A stretch of 64,000 nucleotides of DNA, from NCBI RefSeq assembly GCF_003265705.1, contig NW_020312902.1, forward strand, positions 12,346,659 through 12,410,658. Reading direction: 5' to 3'. This stretch comes from Callorhinus ursinus. Taxonomy: Eukaryota > Chordata > Mammalia > Carnivora > Otariidae. Positions 47,236 through 59,500 of this stretch are shown here, one piece after another. Each line of letters begins with the position of its first letter. Positions within the stretch are counted from its first letter, which is position 1. A program made the translations under genes and the position numbers. A model generated the notes under the pieces. That model was not told where the DNA came from, ran no database searches, and saw nothing but the letters and a program-made list of their open reading frames with translations.

Positions 47236-48239
47236 AGTTAAAATTTTTTTTAAGTTCCTTGCATTATTCCAGATGTAGTAAATATACTAATTCAGGGTAG
47301 ACAATAATAAGACAAGTATGCACATCTAGGATATCCACTAAAAAAAACAGAAAAGTGTGCTAACAATCTAATAAGAATACTCAGTTCTGTTTTTTTTTCT
47401 TTTTTTCTGGGCACGAGGAATATATCATTGAACAAGCAAAAGTCCCTGCTCTTTTGAAAAGAGATAGAAAATAATCTTACATATAAGACAAGTTAGTTAA
47501 TGAAAACTATTGGTAAAAATAAATGTTAAAAATTGTTATTTCTTGACCTTCTGGTAGATTTAGGTACTGACCCAAGGGTTCAACATGCATAGCTGGATTT
47601 CTTTTTTCTTCACATCAAGCTTATGAAGGATATATCACTCTCTGAATTTTACATATGGATAAAGTAAGGTTTATAGAAATGGAGTGATTTACTGAAGGGT
47701 ACAAATGAATAAGTGACATAAGCAAGTTTAGAGCATGTTTTTTAAACATCATAGCAAAAGCATTTTTTTTCCATGTTATAAGTTTTTTCAACATTATTTT
47801 AAGTTTCTACATATTTTTTTGGTGGGTATTCAAGGCACACTCTATGCCAGGCAGTATTTTAAAAAGCAATTCCTCTCTTGTGGGTTACAGTAGAGTTTGT
47901 AGTGCTATCCCATATGTTCCATGACATTTACTAGCCTTCCTTTTATTTTGGTTAGGAGACAGGTGGCTAGTTTAGGCCAATGGACTCTGAGTAAAGTGAT
48001 GTGGAAGCAATTAAGGTATGATTTTGTTCAATTACCTTCCCCTGACACAGTGCCACATTTTGAGATAGCCGAATCACAGGATGGAGTGAGTCTGGATCTC
48101 TGATTAGTGATTGGATAGAGGAGATACCCCTTGACCTGCATCTTTGTGTGAGAGAGAAATGAACTTCTGCTTGTGCAAAGCCAATGTATAGTTCATTTTC
48201 ATAGGGTAGCCTATAGGTTGTTATCTTAACTGATGCATG
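47236..48239. other. Mostly unassigned, with weak ancient repeats
   Basis: At about 47,590-47,760 a degraded MIR on the plus strand is likely (acatatggataaagtaaggt, ggagtgatttactgaagggt). At about 47,395-47,520 a ttgaacaagcaaaagtccct block resembles an old unnamed repeat. At about 47,940-48,230 a further old repeat is likely, ending gagagaaatgaacttctgct and tgtgcaaagccaatg. No gene is seen. Confidence 0.4.
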
Positions 48240-48840
48240 AGCTATTTAGCTTGGGTCCATTTTTTGGACTACACATATAATGCCATATTGAAAATAATTG
48301 TAGATTAAATATTTTCTATATTTTGGGATTGTTTTCTTGGTATAGGTATTCAGACATGGAATGAATGGTTCAAAGTTTCTGATGCTTACTTCCAAGTTGC
48401 CTTCCCAAGTGTGGTTTTTATCATAGGTCCATTGAGTTGAATGCCATGTTTTAGACTATCAGAATCATTAATCATTAAGGTAAAAATCATATATATTCAG
48501 ACACATGAAACAGGAAAGAACCTCATTGTTTTGATTCATTTTTATATGATTATTGGTGAAGGTGAACTTGTTTTCCTACATTTATTTTTTAAATAATTTT
48601 ATTGCACTCTAACTGACCTATGATAAACTGTATATATTTAATGTCTAACATTTGAGAGGTTTTGACATCTGTATATGCCAGTGAAACCACTGCCACAATC
48701 AAGATAATGAACATATCCATCACCCTCAGAACTATCCTTATGCTTCTTTACAATCCCTCCCTCTTGTCATCCCCAAATTAAAAGATACTCTACTATCTCT
48801 GACATATTTATGTTGAGACAACTGGTGCCATCCATTTCTC
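48240..48840 (-). mobile_element. Ancient L1 fragments, 3'UTR type
   Basis: From about 48,586 the text ctgacctatgataaactgta, acatttgagaggttttgaca, tgaaaccactgccacaatca, agataatgaacatatccatc and accctcagaactatcc is an old L1 3'UTR read in reverse. The preceding 300 bp (aaggaaagaac-like and tgattattggtgaaggtgaa blocks) is weaker L1 ORF2 3' material. Confidence 0.5.
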
Positions 48841-49371
48841 TATTCCTTTGTATATAATACATCTTTTCTCCAGGCATTTTTAAGACTTTCTCTTTATTGT
48901 TGGTTTTGGGCAATTTGATTATGATAGGTCTTATGGTTTTCTTCATGTTTCTTGTTCTTGGGGTTCATCAAGACTCCTGGATCTGCAGATGTGTAGTTTT
49001 CATCAAATTTGGGAATCTTTATCCAAATTATTTCTCCAAATATATTTCTAATTACATGTACATTAAGCTGATTAAAGTTATCATATTTTCATGGATGCTT
49101 TGCTCATTTTGTTATTTTTCTCTGTATTTCGTTTTGGATGATTCTTATTGCTGTGTCATCAAGTTCATGAATCTTATTCTCTATGATCATCTATTAATCT
49201 TATCCAGTTGTGTTTTTCTCATGATAATTATAGTTTTCATCACTAGAAATTAGATTTGGTACTTTTTTATATTTTCCCAGTCTATAATCAACTTTGTGCA
49301 CATGTATTATAATAGCTGTTTCCATTTTCTCATCTGCTAGTTCAAATGTCTGTGCCAGATCTAGACTAGTT
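48841..49371 (-). pseudogene. Ancient L1/HAL1 ORF1-type segment
   Basis: Reverse-strand landmarks include aagactttctctttattgtt, ggttttgggcaatttgatta, cttggggttcatcaagactc, ctggatctgcagatgtgtag and ccaaattatttctccaaata, typical for L1/HAL1 ORF1 read antisense. The 118-codon plus-strand frame at 48,897-49,253 is the antisense shadow of it and not a gene. Confidence 0.55.
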
Positions 49372-49550
49372 TTTTTTTTATTTGTTTTAATTGAAATATT
49401 GCCATTTAACATTAAATTAGCTTCAGGTGTACAACATGATTTGATACTATATATACTACAAAATGATCAGTACAGTAAGTCTAGCTAACATTTACTGTCA
49501 TACATAGGTGCAACTTTTTTCTTGTGATGAGAACCTTTAAGATCTACTTT

Positions 49551-49721
49551 TTTTTTTAAGATTTTATTTATTTGTCAGAGCAAGAGAGAGCAGGCACAAG
49601 CAGGGGGAACAGCAGGCAGAGAGAGAAGCAGGAGGCCAATGCTGGGCTCAATCCCAGAACCCTAGGATCATGACCTGAGCCGAAGGCACATGCTTAACCA
49701 ATTGAGCCATCCAGGGGCCCC
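49551..49721 (-). mobile_element. SINEC, copy 6
   Basis: T-run, aagattttatttatttgtca, gagcaagagagagcaggcac, then gatcatgacctgagccgaag and caattgagccatccaggggc. A perfect 12-bp target duplication (aagatctacttt) lies at 49,539-49,550 and 49,722-49,733. It is inserted in the old L1 3'UTR, so it is younger than that L1. Confidence 0.95.
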
Positions 49722-49929
49722 AAGATCTACTTTCTCACAAACTTTCAAACATGCAGTATAGTATTAACCATAGTCATCATGATGTAAGTTACATTCTCAT
49801 GACTTATATTTTATAAGTAGAAGATTTATTTTATAACTTGTATCTTTTGACTCCCTTCACCCATTTCACCCACCCACCAACATCTGATTTTGTCAACCAC
49901 ATGTCTGTTCTTTGTATCTATGAACTTGG

Positions 49930-49952
49930 GTTTATTTATTTATTTATTTATA
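49930..49952. repeat. (TTTA)n microsatellite
   Basis: Five consecutive ttta units inside the old L1. Confidence 0.85.
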
Positions 49953-50447
49953 GATTCTACATATAAATGAGATTGTACAGTATCTGTCTTTGACTTATTT
50001 CACTTTGCATAATGCCCTCAAGGTCCACCCATGTTGTTGCAAATGGCAAGATTTCATTCATTTTTGTGGTAAATAATATTCCATTATATATATAATGTAC
50101 ATACACCATATTTTCTTTATCCTTTCATCCATCAGTGGACACTTAAATTGATTCCATATCTTGGCCATTATAAGTAATACTGCAATGAATATGGAGGTGC
50201 ATATATCTTTTTGAGTTAATGTTTTCTTTTTGTTTGGATAAATAACTATGGTGGAATTGCTGGATCATATGGTAGTTCTCTTTTTTTTTTTTTTGAGGAA
50301 ATTCCACACTGTTTGCCATACTGTCTGTGTCAGTTTGCATTTCCAACAAGGGTTCTCTATTCTCCATCCTTGTCAACACTTTTTATTTTCTGTCTTTTTG
50401 ATAATAGCTATTCTAACAGGGAGGAGGTGATATCTCATGGTGTTTTG

Positions 50448-50737
50448 AAAAATAAAATTACAAGTATAGTTGACACACAATGTTACATTAATTTTAGGTG
50501 TACAACAATGTGATTCAACTTCTTTACATCTTATGCTATATACTCACTGCAAATATAGCTACCATCTGCCACTATACAACATTGTTACAATATTGTTGAC
50601 AATATTCCCTATGTTGTGGCTTTTATTCTCATGATTTATTCATGCAATAACTGGAAGCCTGTATCTCCTATATGTGGAATCTAAAAAAAACAAAACAAAT
50701 GAAAAGATGAATCAGACCTATAAATAGAACAAATTGA
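50448..50737 (-). mobile_element. Nested, 5'-inverted (twin-primed) L1 3' end
   Basis: The left part reads antisense L1 3'UTR (taaaattacaagtatagttg, attaattttaggtgtacaac, tctcatgatttattcatgca, ataactggaagcctgtatct). From about 50,671 it switches to sense L1 text (ctatatgtggaatctaaaaa, aacaaatgaaaagatga). A 14-15-bp imperfect duplication (ctcatggtgttttga ending at 50,447; tcattgtggttttga at 50,738-50,752) bounds it. Confidence 0.7.
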
Positions 50738-51390
50738 TCATTGTGGTTTTGATTTGCACTTCCTTGTTGATTAGTGATGTTGAGAACATTTTCATGTACC
50801 TTGCTGGCCATCTGTATTTCTTCCTTGGAAATAAATATCTATTCAGATCCTCTGCCCATTTTTTAAATTGGATTGGGTAATTGTTTTGTTTTGCTACTGA
50901 GTTGTATATTTTTTATACTAACTCCTTATCAGATACCTGATTTGCAAATATCTTCTCACTTTCAATAGTTTGCCTTTTCATTTTGTTGATGAACATTTGC
51001 TATGCAGAAGCTTTTCTATTTGATATAGTTCCATTTGTTTATTTTCCTTTTGTTGCCTTTGCCTTAATGTCAGATCCAAAAAAACCATTGTCAAGATCAA
51101 AGTCAGTGGCTTACCACCTATGTTTTCTTCTAACATTTTTATGGTTTCCAATCTTACATCTAAGTTTTAATTCCGTTTGAGTTAATTTATGTGTATGGTG
51201 TAAGATAGGGGTCTAGTTTCTTTCTTTTTTTTTTTTGCGCATGGCTGTCCAGTTTTCCCATCAACATTTATTGAAAGGACTGTCCTGTTGCCATTGTATA
51301 ATCTTAACTCCTTTTTCATAAATTAATTAACTATATATGTGTGGATCTATTCCTGGGTTCTCTATTCTGTTCCATTGATATACATGTCTG
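50738..51390 (-). pseudogene. Old L1 ORF2 3' third, continuation
   Basis: It continues the interrupted element: attgtggttttgatttgcac, gtgatgttgagaacattttc, gatttgcaaatatcttctca, gcttttctatttgatatagt, tgttgcctttgccttaatgt, catggctgtccagttttccc and tattctgttccattgata. It stops at the duplication tgatatacatgtctg (51,376-51,390) and resumes at 55,312. Confidence 0.75.
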
Positions 51391-52889
51391 GGTTTTTTGC
51401 TTCTTTTTGCTTTCACAAAAAACTAAGACTATTTTCCCTGATTTCAGAATATATATATGAGTGTTTCCCAGGGCCACCATAATTGAGAGTTACTGAATTT
51501 TTTTCTATACATTTTCTGAATTTTCTTTGTGACTGGTAGCTATTACCAAAACTTTTGACTAAAACACTTTTTTCTAGAATTCAGCACAAAGCTTACAGAT
51601 GTGTATGTTTTTCTATTCAGATAATTCAGAGGATAAAAATGAGAAGCTAGAATGCCTAGGAAAAGCACATATGAAAATATATACAATTAAATTATCTGGG
51701 TGATATGTTCTTATTGAGCATATTGATATTCTTTTTTAAATGTGAAAATCTCTTTATGTTCAGTCTTGTAAACTATATGGTAAAGCAGAGTAACTAATGG
51801 AATAAGGAGAAACTTTGACTTAGATTTCACATGTAACAACTGCTATTTATAGGTTGTTTAATGAGCTTCCTATTTTTTATTCTAGTATAAACATAGTAAC
51901 TCATTATTTTAAGAACATTTTCTGCACAATGTTATTCTATAAAGTGAGTCTTTGCCAGGAAATGAATCATTTAACATTCAATCAACAAATATTTTTAATC
52001 ATATACAAATTTATACTATTTAGAGTCAAACATATTTCCTATCGATAAGCAGTAACAGTTTTAGTAGATGGAGACAGTCCCAGGGAAGAACATACCATAT
52101 TTCAAATCAGAGTATAAGAAGCCACCTGAAAATCAATTTACTAACAGAATTTTCTGTTTATCATTTTTAACTTATTTCTGAGAAGATAAGTCAAAATAAT
52201 TTTAAAACATTTAAACAAAATGTCCAACTCAATCTATTGCATCATGACATTTAATAAAGAAAACTTCCAAGATTATATAAAATATTTGATTTTGATAATA
52301 CTTGAATATCAATTCTATAAAATGTTTATCAAAATTCAAGATATGAAAAGTAAATTAAATTACTAAGTCTAATCTGTATACAAAAATACTGTTCTTGCAC
52401 ATGTAAATTTTAATTTTTCTGAAAAAATTTTCCAAACCCATGTTCCAAACCCTTCTTTTAATTCTATTATTAAAATAGTTTGTTCAAGAAACGTTTTTTG
52501 ATTAGTATATTTTAATTCATATTCTACAACAGTCTACAGTCACATTTGATTTAGGTTGTTACAAGACTAAAGAAATTTAAAAAAATAAGATCATGATATG
52601 AAAACATAACACATGTATTTGACCTTCTTAGAGAAAAAAATGAGCTCTAAAATAGATTTTGAATTTCATTTAGAAAAAATTTTGAACATACCTTTTATGA
52701 AATGTATACATTCGTGGATTTGTTAATAAAATTTCCATTTTTAAGACAAGACAATGAAAGGAAATATTCAATTCAGAATTGGAGAAGGAAAATTTTCTTT
52801 AGGCAAACTGAAACCAGTGTTTTTTCAAGTTGGATAGTGGTATGTTGCTCATTGTAGTCATAAACTGAAAACTAGTTTCTTAAATGCTG
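51391..52889. other. Unassigned AT-rich interior of a nested insertion
   Basis: Very AT-rich, with no landmark recognised. By position it lies between the left target duplication (51,376-51,390) and the L1 5' half at 52,890-55,311, so it should be either that element's decayed 3' part or a further insertion. Confidence 0.4.
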
Positions 52890-55311
52890 TAAGTCAATTA
52901 GAATGTTCTTTGAATTCTATGAAATGTTGGGTTTGTAAGTATTTAGAGTTGTTATATATCTTCTTGTTGAAATGTCCACTTTATGATTATATAATGCCAT
53001 TCTTTGTCTCTTTTCAAAGTCTTTGTTTCTAGTTTGTCTGATGTAAGTATTGCTATTCTAGCTTCCTTTTGACATCCATTTGCATGATAAATGTTTCATC
53101 ATCCCCTCTTTCAATGTGCAGGTGTCTTTTGGTCTAAAATGAGTCTCTTGGAGGCAGCATATGGATGGTCTTTTTTTTCTTTAATCCATTCTGACACCCT
53201 AAACCTTTTAATTGGAGTGGTTAGTCCATTTACATTCAAGGTAATTCCTGATATGTATAGGTATCACCACTTTATTACTTGTTTTGTCATTGCTTCTGGA
53301 GATTTTCTCCGATCCTTTCTTTTCTTTGTCACTTTTGGTCTCTCCTTTGATTCAAAGAGTCCCATTCAATATTTCATGTAGGGCTGGTTTTGTGATGACA
53401 AATTCCTTTGGTTTTTGTTTGTCTGGGAAATTCTTTCTCTGATAGCCTTCCTGGATAGAGTGTTCTTGGTGGCAGGTGTTTCCCATTCAGCACTTTGAAT
53501 ATATAATGCAGCTCCCTCTGGCTTGCCAAGTTTCTGTTGAGTAATCTGCAGCTAGCCTTATGGGTTTTCCCTTGTAAATTAATGATTTATTTTGTCTGTT
53601 TTTAAGATTTTTTTCTTTTTTCTTTATCACTATATTTTCCAAGTTCAATTACAATATGTCTTGGTGTTATCCTGCTTTTTATATATTTTGATGGGAGCTC
53701 TCTGTGCCTCCTGGATCTGGATTTCTGTTTCCTTCCCCAGATTAGAAATTTCTATTATTTCTTGAAATAAATTTTCTGCCCTCCCCCCACCCCACTTTCT
53801 ATATTTTGTTCTGGGACTCCTAATATTAATGTTATTATGTTTAACAGAGTCATCGAGTTCCATGTCTATTCTTGTGTTCCATCATTCTTCCTCTCTTTTT
53901 TTCAGCTTCTTTGTTTTCTGTCATTTTGTCTTCTAGGTCACTGATTTATTCCTCTGCTTCTTCCAGCCTGCTCTTTATTGCATCATGCCTGTTTCTAATC
54001 TTGTTTATTGCATTTTTCCTCTCTGATAGATTCTTTTTAAACTCTTTTATCTCTGTGGTAAAGGTCTCTCTGATGTCTTGTATTCTTTTCTCAAGCCCAG
54101 TTAGTATCCTTATGATTGTTGCTTTAAATTCTCCACCAGGCATGTTATTTATATCCATTTTGCTTAGCTTTCATTTGGGATGAAATCCCCCATCTTGTCA
54201 TTTTGTCTAAATTTCTGCCTTCTTTTGTGTGTTAGAAAAGCCGGTTAGGTCTCCTGCTTCTGAATGTAATAGCCTTGTGAAAAAGAAGTCAAGTAGTACC
54301 CAGGGCCTGCTGCTTCCGGGAGTGTCTCTGCTGTTGTGTTTTGGCTGCTCTGTCCTTCAGCCAAGTGATTGCAGAGGCTCTCCTTGCCTGTTGTGGGCAG
54401 TGTTTGACCCCTGGCCTAAATGTATTGACTTTTAAGTAGGTGTGCTCTTGTCTGTTGTGAAATGAGTCCTGACACAAATTCCAGTAGAATTGAGGCCCTA
54501 CAGAACTCTCTGGTTGGGAGAGATGGTGTGGGCAAGGGCTTGTGCTGGTCTTTGGGGGAGGGGCCCACCACACAGGACCTGAAAAGCTTGACTGAGAAGG
54601 GCAGTCCCCTCAGAGCACAGGGGTGGGGCTTGGTCTCAGCAAGGTAGGCAGCCAATGTCAGTGTTGCACTGCTTCCCGCAGGTGGCTCTGTATTTATGCT
54701 GAGGGGTGGGGGAGGGAAATGGTGCCAGCCAGCTCCTTTTTTCCAGAGAGGCATCTCTATGAACACTGTGTCTCAGGGACATACTCTGAGAAGAGCGAAC
54801 AATCTCCCCCTGTGTGCTCCAGACGTTCCCGATTGCCATTTCCATACTGTCTGCTCCCTCAATTGTTTGTCTGCCCTCTCTCCAGGAGCAGCACAGTGCC
54901 CTCTGGGACGTATCCCAGCCAAGCTCACTGATCTTTTAAAACTCTAGGCTTTAAGCCCCACTGGTTGCAAGAACTCGTGGAATTCAGCCTGTCTCATTTC
55001 CTAAGCTGATTGCCTTGAGAAACATTCTCCTTGTGTGTTCTCCTGTGAGGTCCTCTCTTTCTTGTCCTTCTCTGCAACCATGGCTGTTTCCCCTCCAAAA
55101 CATCCATGATCCTTCTCTCTCCTAAACCATGTCTCTTCACTTTCTACCTTCTTTGCCATGGCCTCTTCTTTCCCTTTAGTTGTGGAGTTTGTTCTGTAAA
55201 TCTTCAGGTCAATTTCTGGGGTATTTAGAATGATTGCTAGTTACCTAATTGTGTTCATGGGACAAAGCAAGTCTAGGATCCTCCTACTCTGCTGCTGTCT
55301 TGCAATGTCTC
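52890..55311 (-). mobile_element. Middle-aged L1 5' half: ORF2 start, ORF1 and 5'UTR
   Basis: Reading right to left: a 5' end near 55,308 (ggatcctcctactctgctgc, a decayed form of the L1-A/L1-B 5' end), a GC-richer 5'UTR to about 54,215, ORF1 about 53,390-54,210, then an ORF2 endonuclease segment about 52,890-53,255 (ctaaaatgagtctcttggag, ggcagcatatggatggt, ccatttacattcaaggtaat). It is flanked on the right by a duplication (tgatatatgtgtctg, 55,312-55,326) that matches 51,376-51,390 at 13 of 15 positions. Confidence 0.75.
53390..54210 (-). pseudogene. ORF1 of the nested L1, decayed
   Basis: A coiled-coil stretch in one frame (53,946-54,158; charged residues, ILTGLEKRIQDIRETFTTEI block) clearly matches the start of the ORF1 coiled coil seen in L1-A (KILAGLEKSMEVIRETL). 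The following RNA-binding part (53,645-53,863) carries a KETEIQIQEAQRAPIKI block, equivalent to the L1-A KETGIKIREAQRTPLKI block. Frameshifts and stops separate these pieces. Confidence 0.75.
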
Positions 55312-55975
55312 TGATATATGTGTCTGTTCTTATACCAATACCATACCATTTTGACTGCTATAGCCTTGTAATATACTTTGAAACTAGGGAAGGTGATGCC
55401 TCCAGATTTGTTCCTTTTTCTCAATATTGCATTGGCTATGTGGGGTTTTTTTATGGTTCTATACAAATTTAAGAATTATTTGATCTATTTTTATGAAAAA
55501 TGCCATAGGGATTTTTATCAAAATTATATTGAATCTGCTTTGGATAGTATGGACATTTTAATGATATTTATTCTTCCAGTCCATGAACATAAAATATCTT
55601 TCCATTTGTTTGTGTCTTAATTTCTTGCATCAATGTCATACTTTTCAGTATACAGATCTTAACCTTCTTGGTTAAGTTTATTCCTTAATATTTTGTTCTT
55701 TTTGATGGAATTGTAAATGGAATTGTTTTCTTAATCACTTTTTGATAGTTTGTTACTAGTGTATGGAAACTCAACAGATTTTTGTATATTGATTTTGTAT
55801 CCTGAAACGTTACTGAATTTATATAATGGTTTTGTAGTAGTCTTTAGGGTTTTCTATATATAATATCATGCCATCTACAAATAGTGACAGTTTTACTTCT
55901 TCCTTTTTGGTTTGAATGCCTTTTATTTTTCTTGCCTAATTATTCTGGTAAGGACTTCCTAGCATGTATTTTCAA
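55312..55975 (-). pseudogene. Old L1 ORF2, resumed after the nested element
   Basis: Resumes exactly where 51,390 stopped: atatgtgtctgttcttatac, caataccataccattttgac, gccttgtaatatactttgaa, gtgatgcctccagatttgtt, tgtgtcttaatttcttgcat, tgatggaattgtaaatggaa and aatatcatgccatctacaaa. These are the ORF2 stretch from thumb to reverse-transcriptase core, read in reverse. Non-coding. Confidence 0.7.
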
Positions 55976-56575
55976 AGTTTATCCATGTTGTAGCAAGTTT
56001 CAGTATTTCATTATTTCTCAAGGCTGAATGATACTCCATTGTATGGATATACTACATTTATTTATCCATTCATTCAATGATGGATATTTCTGTTTCCACT
56101 TTTTGGGTATTTTTGGATATTGTGAATAATGCTTCCATGAACATTACTCACAAGTCATCCGAGTCCCTGCTTTCAGAGCCTTGGAGTTCATTCTAACTTT
56201 TTGAAAGGTACAGAATTCTGTTAAGCTTATTTTTTTCTTTCTGTGCTTTCAATATCTTAGTCCATTTTCCTTCGGGTCTCCATCATTTCCAGTAAGTCAG
56301 CCTTGATTTTTATTGTTCTCCTGTATGTGATGTGTCATTTTTTTTTCTGACTGCTTTTAAGATTTTGTCACTTTTTTAAGCTTTATTGAGGTAAAATTGA
56401 CATATAACATTTTGAAAGTTTAAGGTGTACAATGTGATGATTTGATACACAGGTATTCAATGATTGCCACAATAAAGTTAGTGAATATCCCCATCACATC
56501 ACATAATTACTTTTTTTTTTCGTGAGAACATTTAAGACCAACTCTGTTAGCAACTTTTAAATATATAATTCAGTG
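55976..56575 (-). mobile_element. Mixed ancient L1 pieces: ORF2 C-terminus, ORF1-side and 3'UTR
   Basis: 55,976-56,160 reads the ORF2 3' part (aaggctgaatgatactccat, tgtatggatatactacattt). 56,165-56,375 resembles an L1 segment near the ORF1/ORF2 boundary (ctgcttttaagattttgtca). 56,376-56,575 is an L1 3'UTR (agctttattgaggtaaaatt, aaggtgtacaatgtgatgat, cgtgagaacatttaag). This order implies at least two elements joined. Confidence 0.5.
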
Positions 56576-59500
56576 TTATTTCCCAGCACCATTTATTGAA
56601 GAGACCATCTTTTCCTTATTGTGTTATTGTCTCCTTTCTTATAAATTAAATATTTATGCATGGGTTTATTTCTGGGTTCTCAATTTTGTTCCATTTATCT
56701 GTGTGTCTGTTAGGCCAATACCATACCGTTTTGACTAGTATAGGATTGTAATATAATTTGATCAGGAAGTATGATGCCTCTAAATTTGTTGCTCTTTCTC
56801 GATACTGCTTTGGCTATTCAGGGTCTGTTGTGGTTCTATTAAAATTTTGGGATTGTTATATTTCTGTGAAAAATGCCATTGGAATTTTGATAGGGATATG
56901 CATTGAATGTATAGATTGCTTGGGTAGTATGTATATTTTAACAATACTAATTTTTCTAATGCATGAGCACAGAACATCTTTCCATATATTTTCAATTTCT
57001 TTAACCAGAGCCTTCGTTTTCAGTGTACAGATCTTTTATTTCCTTGCTTAAATGTATTCCTAAATATGTTATTGTTTTCGATGCTATTGTAAATAAAATG
57101 GTTTTCTTAAATTATCTGACAGTTCACTGATATATAGAAATGCAAATTATGTTTGTACATTGATGATTTATCTTGCAACTTTACTGAACTTACTAGTCCT
57201 ACAGTTTTTTAAAATTTTTTATTTAAATTCAATTTAGCAAACATACACTGTATTGTTAGTTTCAGAGGTAGAATTCAGTGATTCAAAAGTTGCATACATC
57301 ACCCAGTGCTCATTACTTCAAGTGCTCTTATTACTCATCACCCAATTATTCCGTCCCCCCACCCTCCAGCAACCCTATAGTTGTTCCCCATAGGTGAGTC
57401 TCTTATAGTTTACCTCCCTGCTTTCCTCTTATTTTTTTCTTCCCTTCCCATATGTTCATCTGTTTTATTTCTTAAATTCCACATATGAATGAAATCATAT
57501 AGTATTTGTCTTTCTCTGAGTCCTACAGTTTGTTTTGTTTTTTTGGTTTTTTTTTGATGGAGTCTTTAGGGATTTTTATATATAATATTACATCATCTGC
57601 AAATAGAGACAATTTTACTTCTTCCCTTCCAATTTAGATGCTTTACTTTTTTTTTCTTCTCTATCTGCTCTGATACTATGTTGAAAAAAGTAGTGAATGT
57701 GGGCACTTTTGTATTATTCCTGATTTTAGAGGAAAAACTTTCAGCTATTCAACACTGAGTATGATGTTAGTTGTGGGCTTGTCATATATGGCTTTTATTA
57801 TATCGAAGTACATTACTTCTATTCCCAGTTTGTTAGCAGTTATTATCATGAAATTAAGTTGAATTTTGTAAAATGTTTTTTTTGCATCTATTGAGATGAC
57901 CATATGATTTTTATCCCTCATTTGTTAATGTGGTTAATCTGGGATCAATAAATCCCACTTGCTCATGGTGATCCATCATTTTAATATACTGCAGAAATCA
58001 ATTTGCTAATATTTTGTTGATGAATTTTACATTTATGTTCATCAGAAATTGGCATGTAATTTTCTTGTTTTATCCTTACCTGGTTTTAGTATCAGGGTAC
58101 TGATGATGTCATAAAATGAGTTTGAAAGTGTTTCTCCTTTTCTATTTTTTGGAAGATTCAGAGGGTTTGGCATTAATTCTTCTTTAAATGTCGGGTAGAA
58201 GTCACCAATGAAGAAATTTGATCCTGGACTCTTGTTGGGAGTTTTTAGATTACTGATTTAATCTCTTTATTTGTAACTAGTTGGGTTTGGATTTTCTATA
58301 TCTTCAACCTCTTAGTAGGTTTTAGATTTATAGGAATCTATTCTCTTCTTCTAGATTAACCAATTTGTTTACATATTATGGTTCACAGTAGTCTTTTATG
58401 ATGTTGGTGTTTGTGTGGTATCCAAAGTAATGTCTTCTTTTTCATTTATAATTTAGTTCTTTCCTCTTTTTTTCTTGGTGAATCTAGCTAAAGATTTGTC
58501 TATTTTGTTTGTTTCAAAAATCTAGTTCTTAGTTTTTATTGATCTTATCTACTTTTTAGTCTCTATTTCAGTTATTTCCTCTCTGATCGTTTTTAATTTC
58601 TTCATTATACTAACTTTGGGATTACTTTGTTCTTTTTTTCCTTATTCCTGGAGGCACAAAGTTAACTTGCTTATTAAAGATGACTTTTTTTCCTGAATGT
58701 AGGCATTATTTTGATGAACTTTCTTCTTAGAACTACTTTTGCTGCATCTGGTAAGATTTAGTATGTTGTATTTCCATTTTCATTTGTCTGAAGATATTTT
58801 TTGATTTCTCTTTGTTTCTTCCTTGAGCCATTTGTTTAGGAGATTATGGTTTAATCTCCATATTTGTAAATTTTCTAACTTCTTGTAATTAGTTTCTAGT
58901 TTCATACAATTGTCATCAGAAAAAGTTGCTTCATAGGATTTTAATATTTTTTAAGACTTGTTTTGTGACCTAACATGTGAACTATCTTGGAGAATGTGCC
59001 ATGTGCACCTGAGAAGAATGTGTGTTCTGCTAGTGAATAGGATATATGTTAGGTGCATCTGTTCCAATGTGTTGTTTAAGTTCAAAGCTTCCTTATTGAT
59101 TTTCTGTCTGGATGATCCATCCATTGTTGAAAGTGGTGTATTAAATGCTCTAATATTATTGCTGTCTATGTCTCCTGTTAGGCCTGTTTTTATTCATTTA
59201 ATGTCAATGCTCAGTATGTTGGGTGAATATTTATAAATATGATACCCTCTTTTTAGATTGACACCTTTATTATTATATAATAACCTTTGTTTCTTTTACA
59301 ATATTTGGCTTAAAGTCTATTTTGTCTGATACAAATATAATAATTCTTGTTTTCTTTTGGTTTCCATTTGCATGAAATATCTTTTCCCATCACTTCACTT
59401 TCAGTGTGTCCCTAAAGTAAGATGAGTCCCTTGTAGGCATTGCATATTGGGTATATTTATTTTTTTATCCTTTCAGCCACTTAAGTCTTTTTACTGGAGA

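Larger units (their letters stand above)
49372..50440 (-). mobile_element. Old L1 3'UTR and ORF2 C-terminal segment
   Basis: The 3'UTR starts at about 49,372 (ttaattgaaatattgccatt, cttcaggtgtacaacatgat, ctagctaacatttactgtca, cttgtgatgagaacctttaa). It continues after SINEC copy 6 (aactttcaaacatgcagtat), then into ORF2: gacttatttcactttgcata, ggcaagatttcattcatttt and attgctggatcatatggtag. The ORF2 C-terminus is visible by order but has stops. It continues at 50,738 after a nested L1. Confidence 0.75.

Noticed and set aside
48897..49253. 118-codon hydrophobic plus-strand frame
   Set aside because: Antisense of an ancient L1/HAL1 ORF1-type segment.
54229..54947. Overlapping GC-rich frames as exons of a gene
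   Set aside because: They lie in the 5'UTR of the nested L1 (52,890-55,311) on both strands, with no splice or domain evidence.
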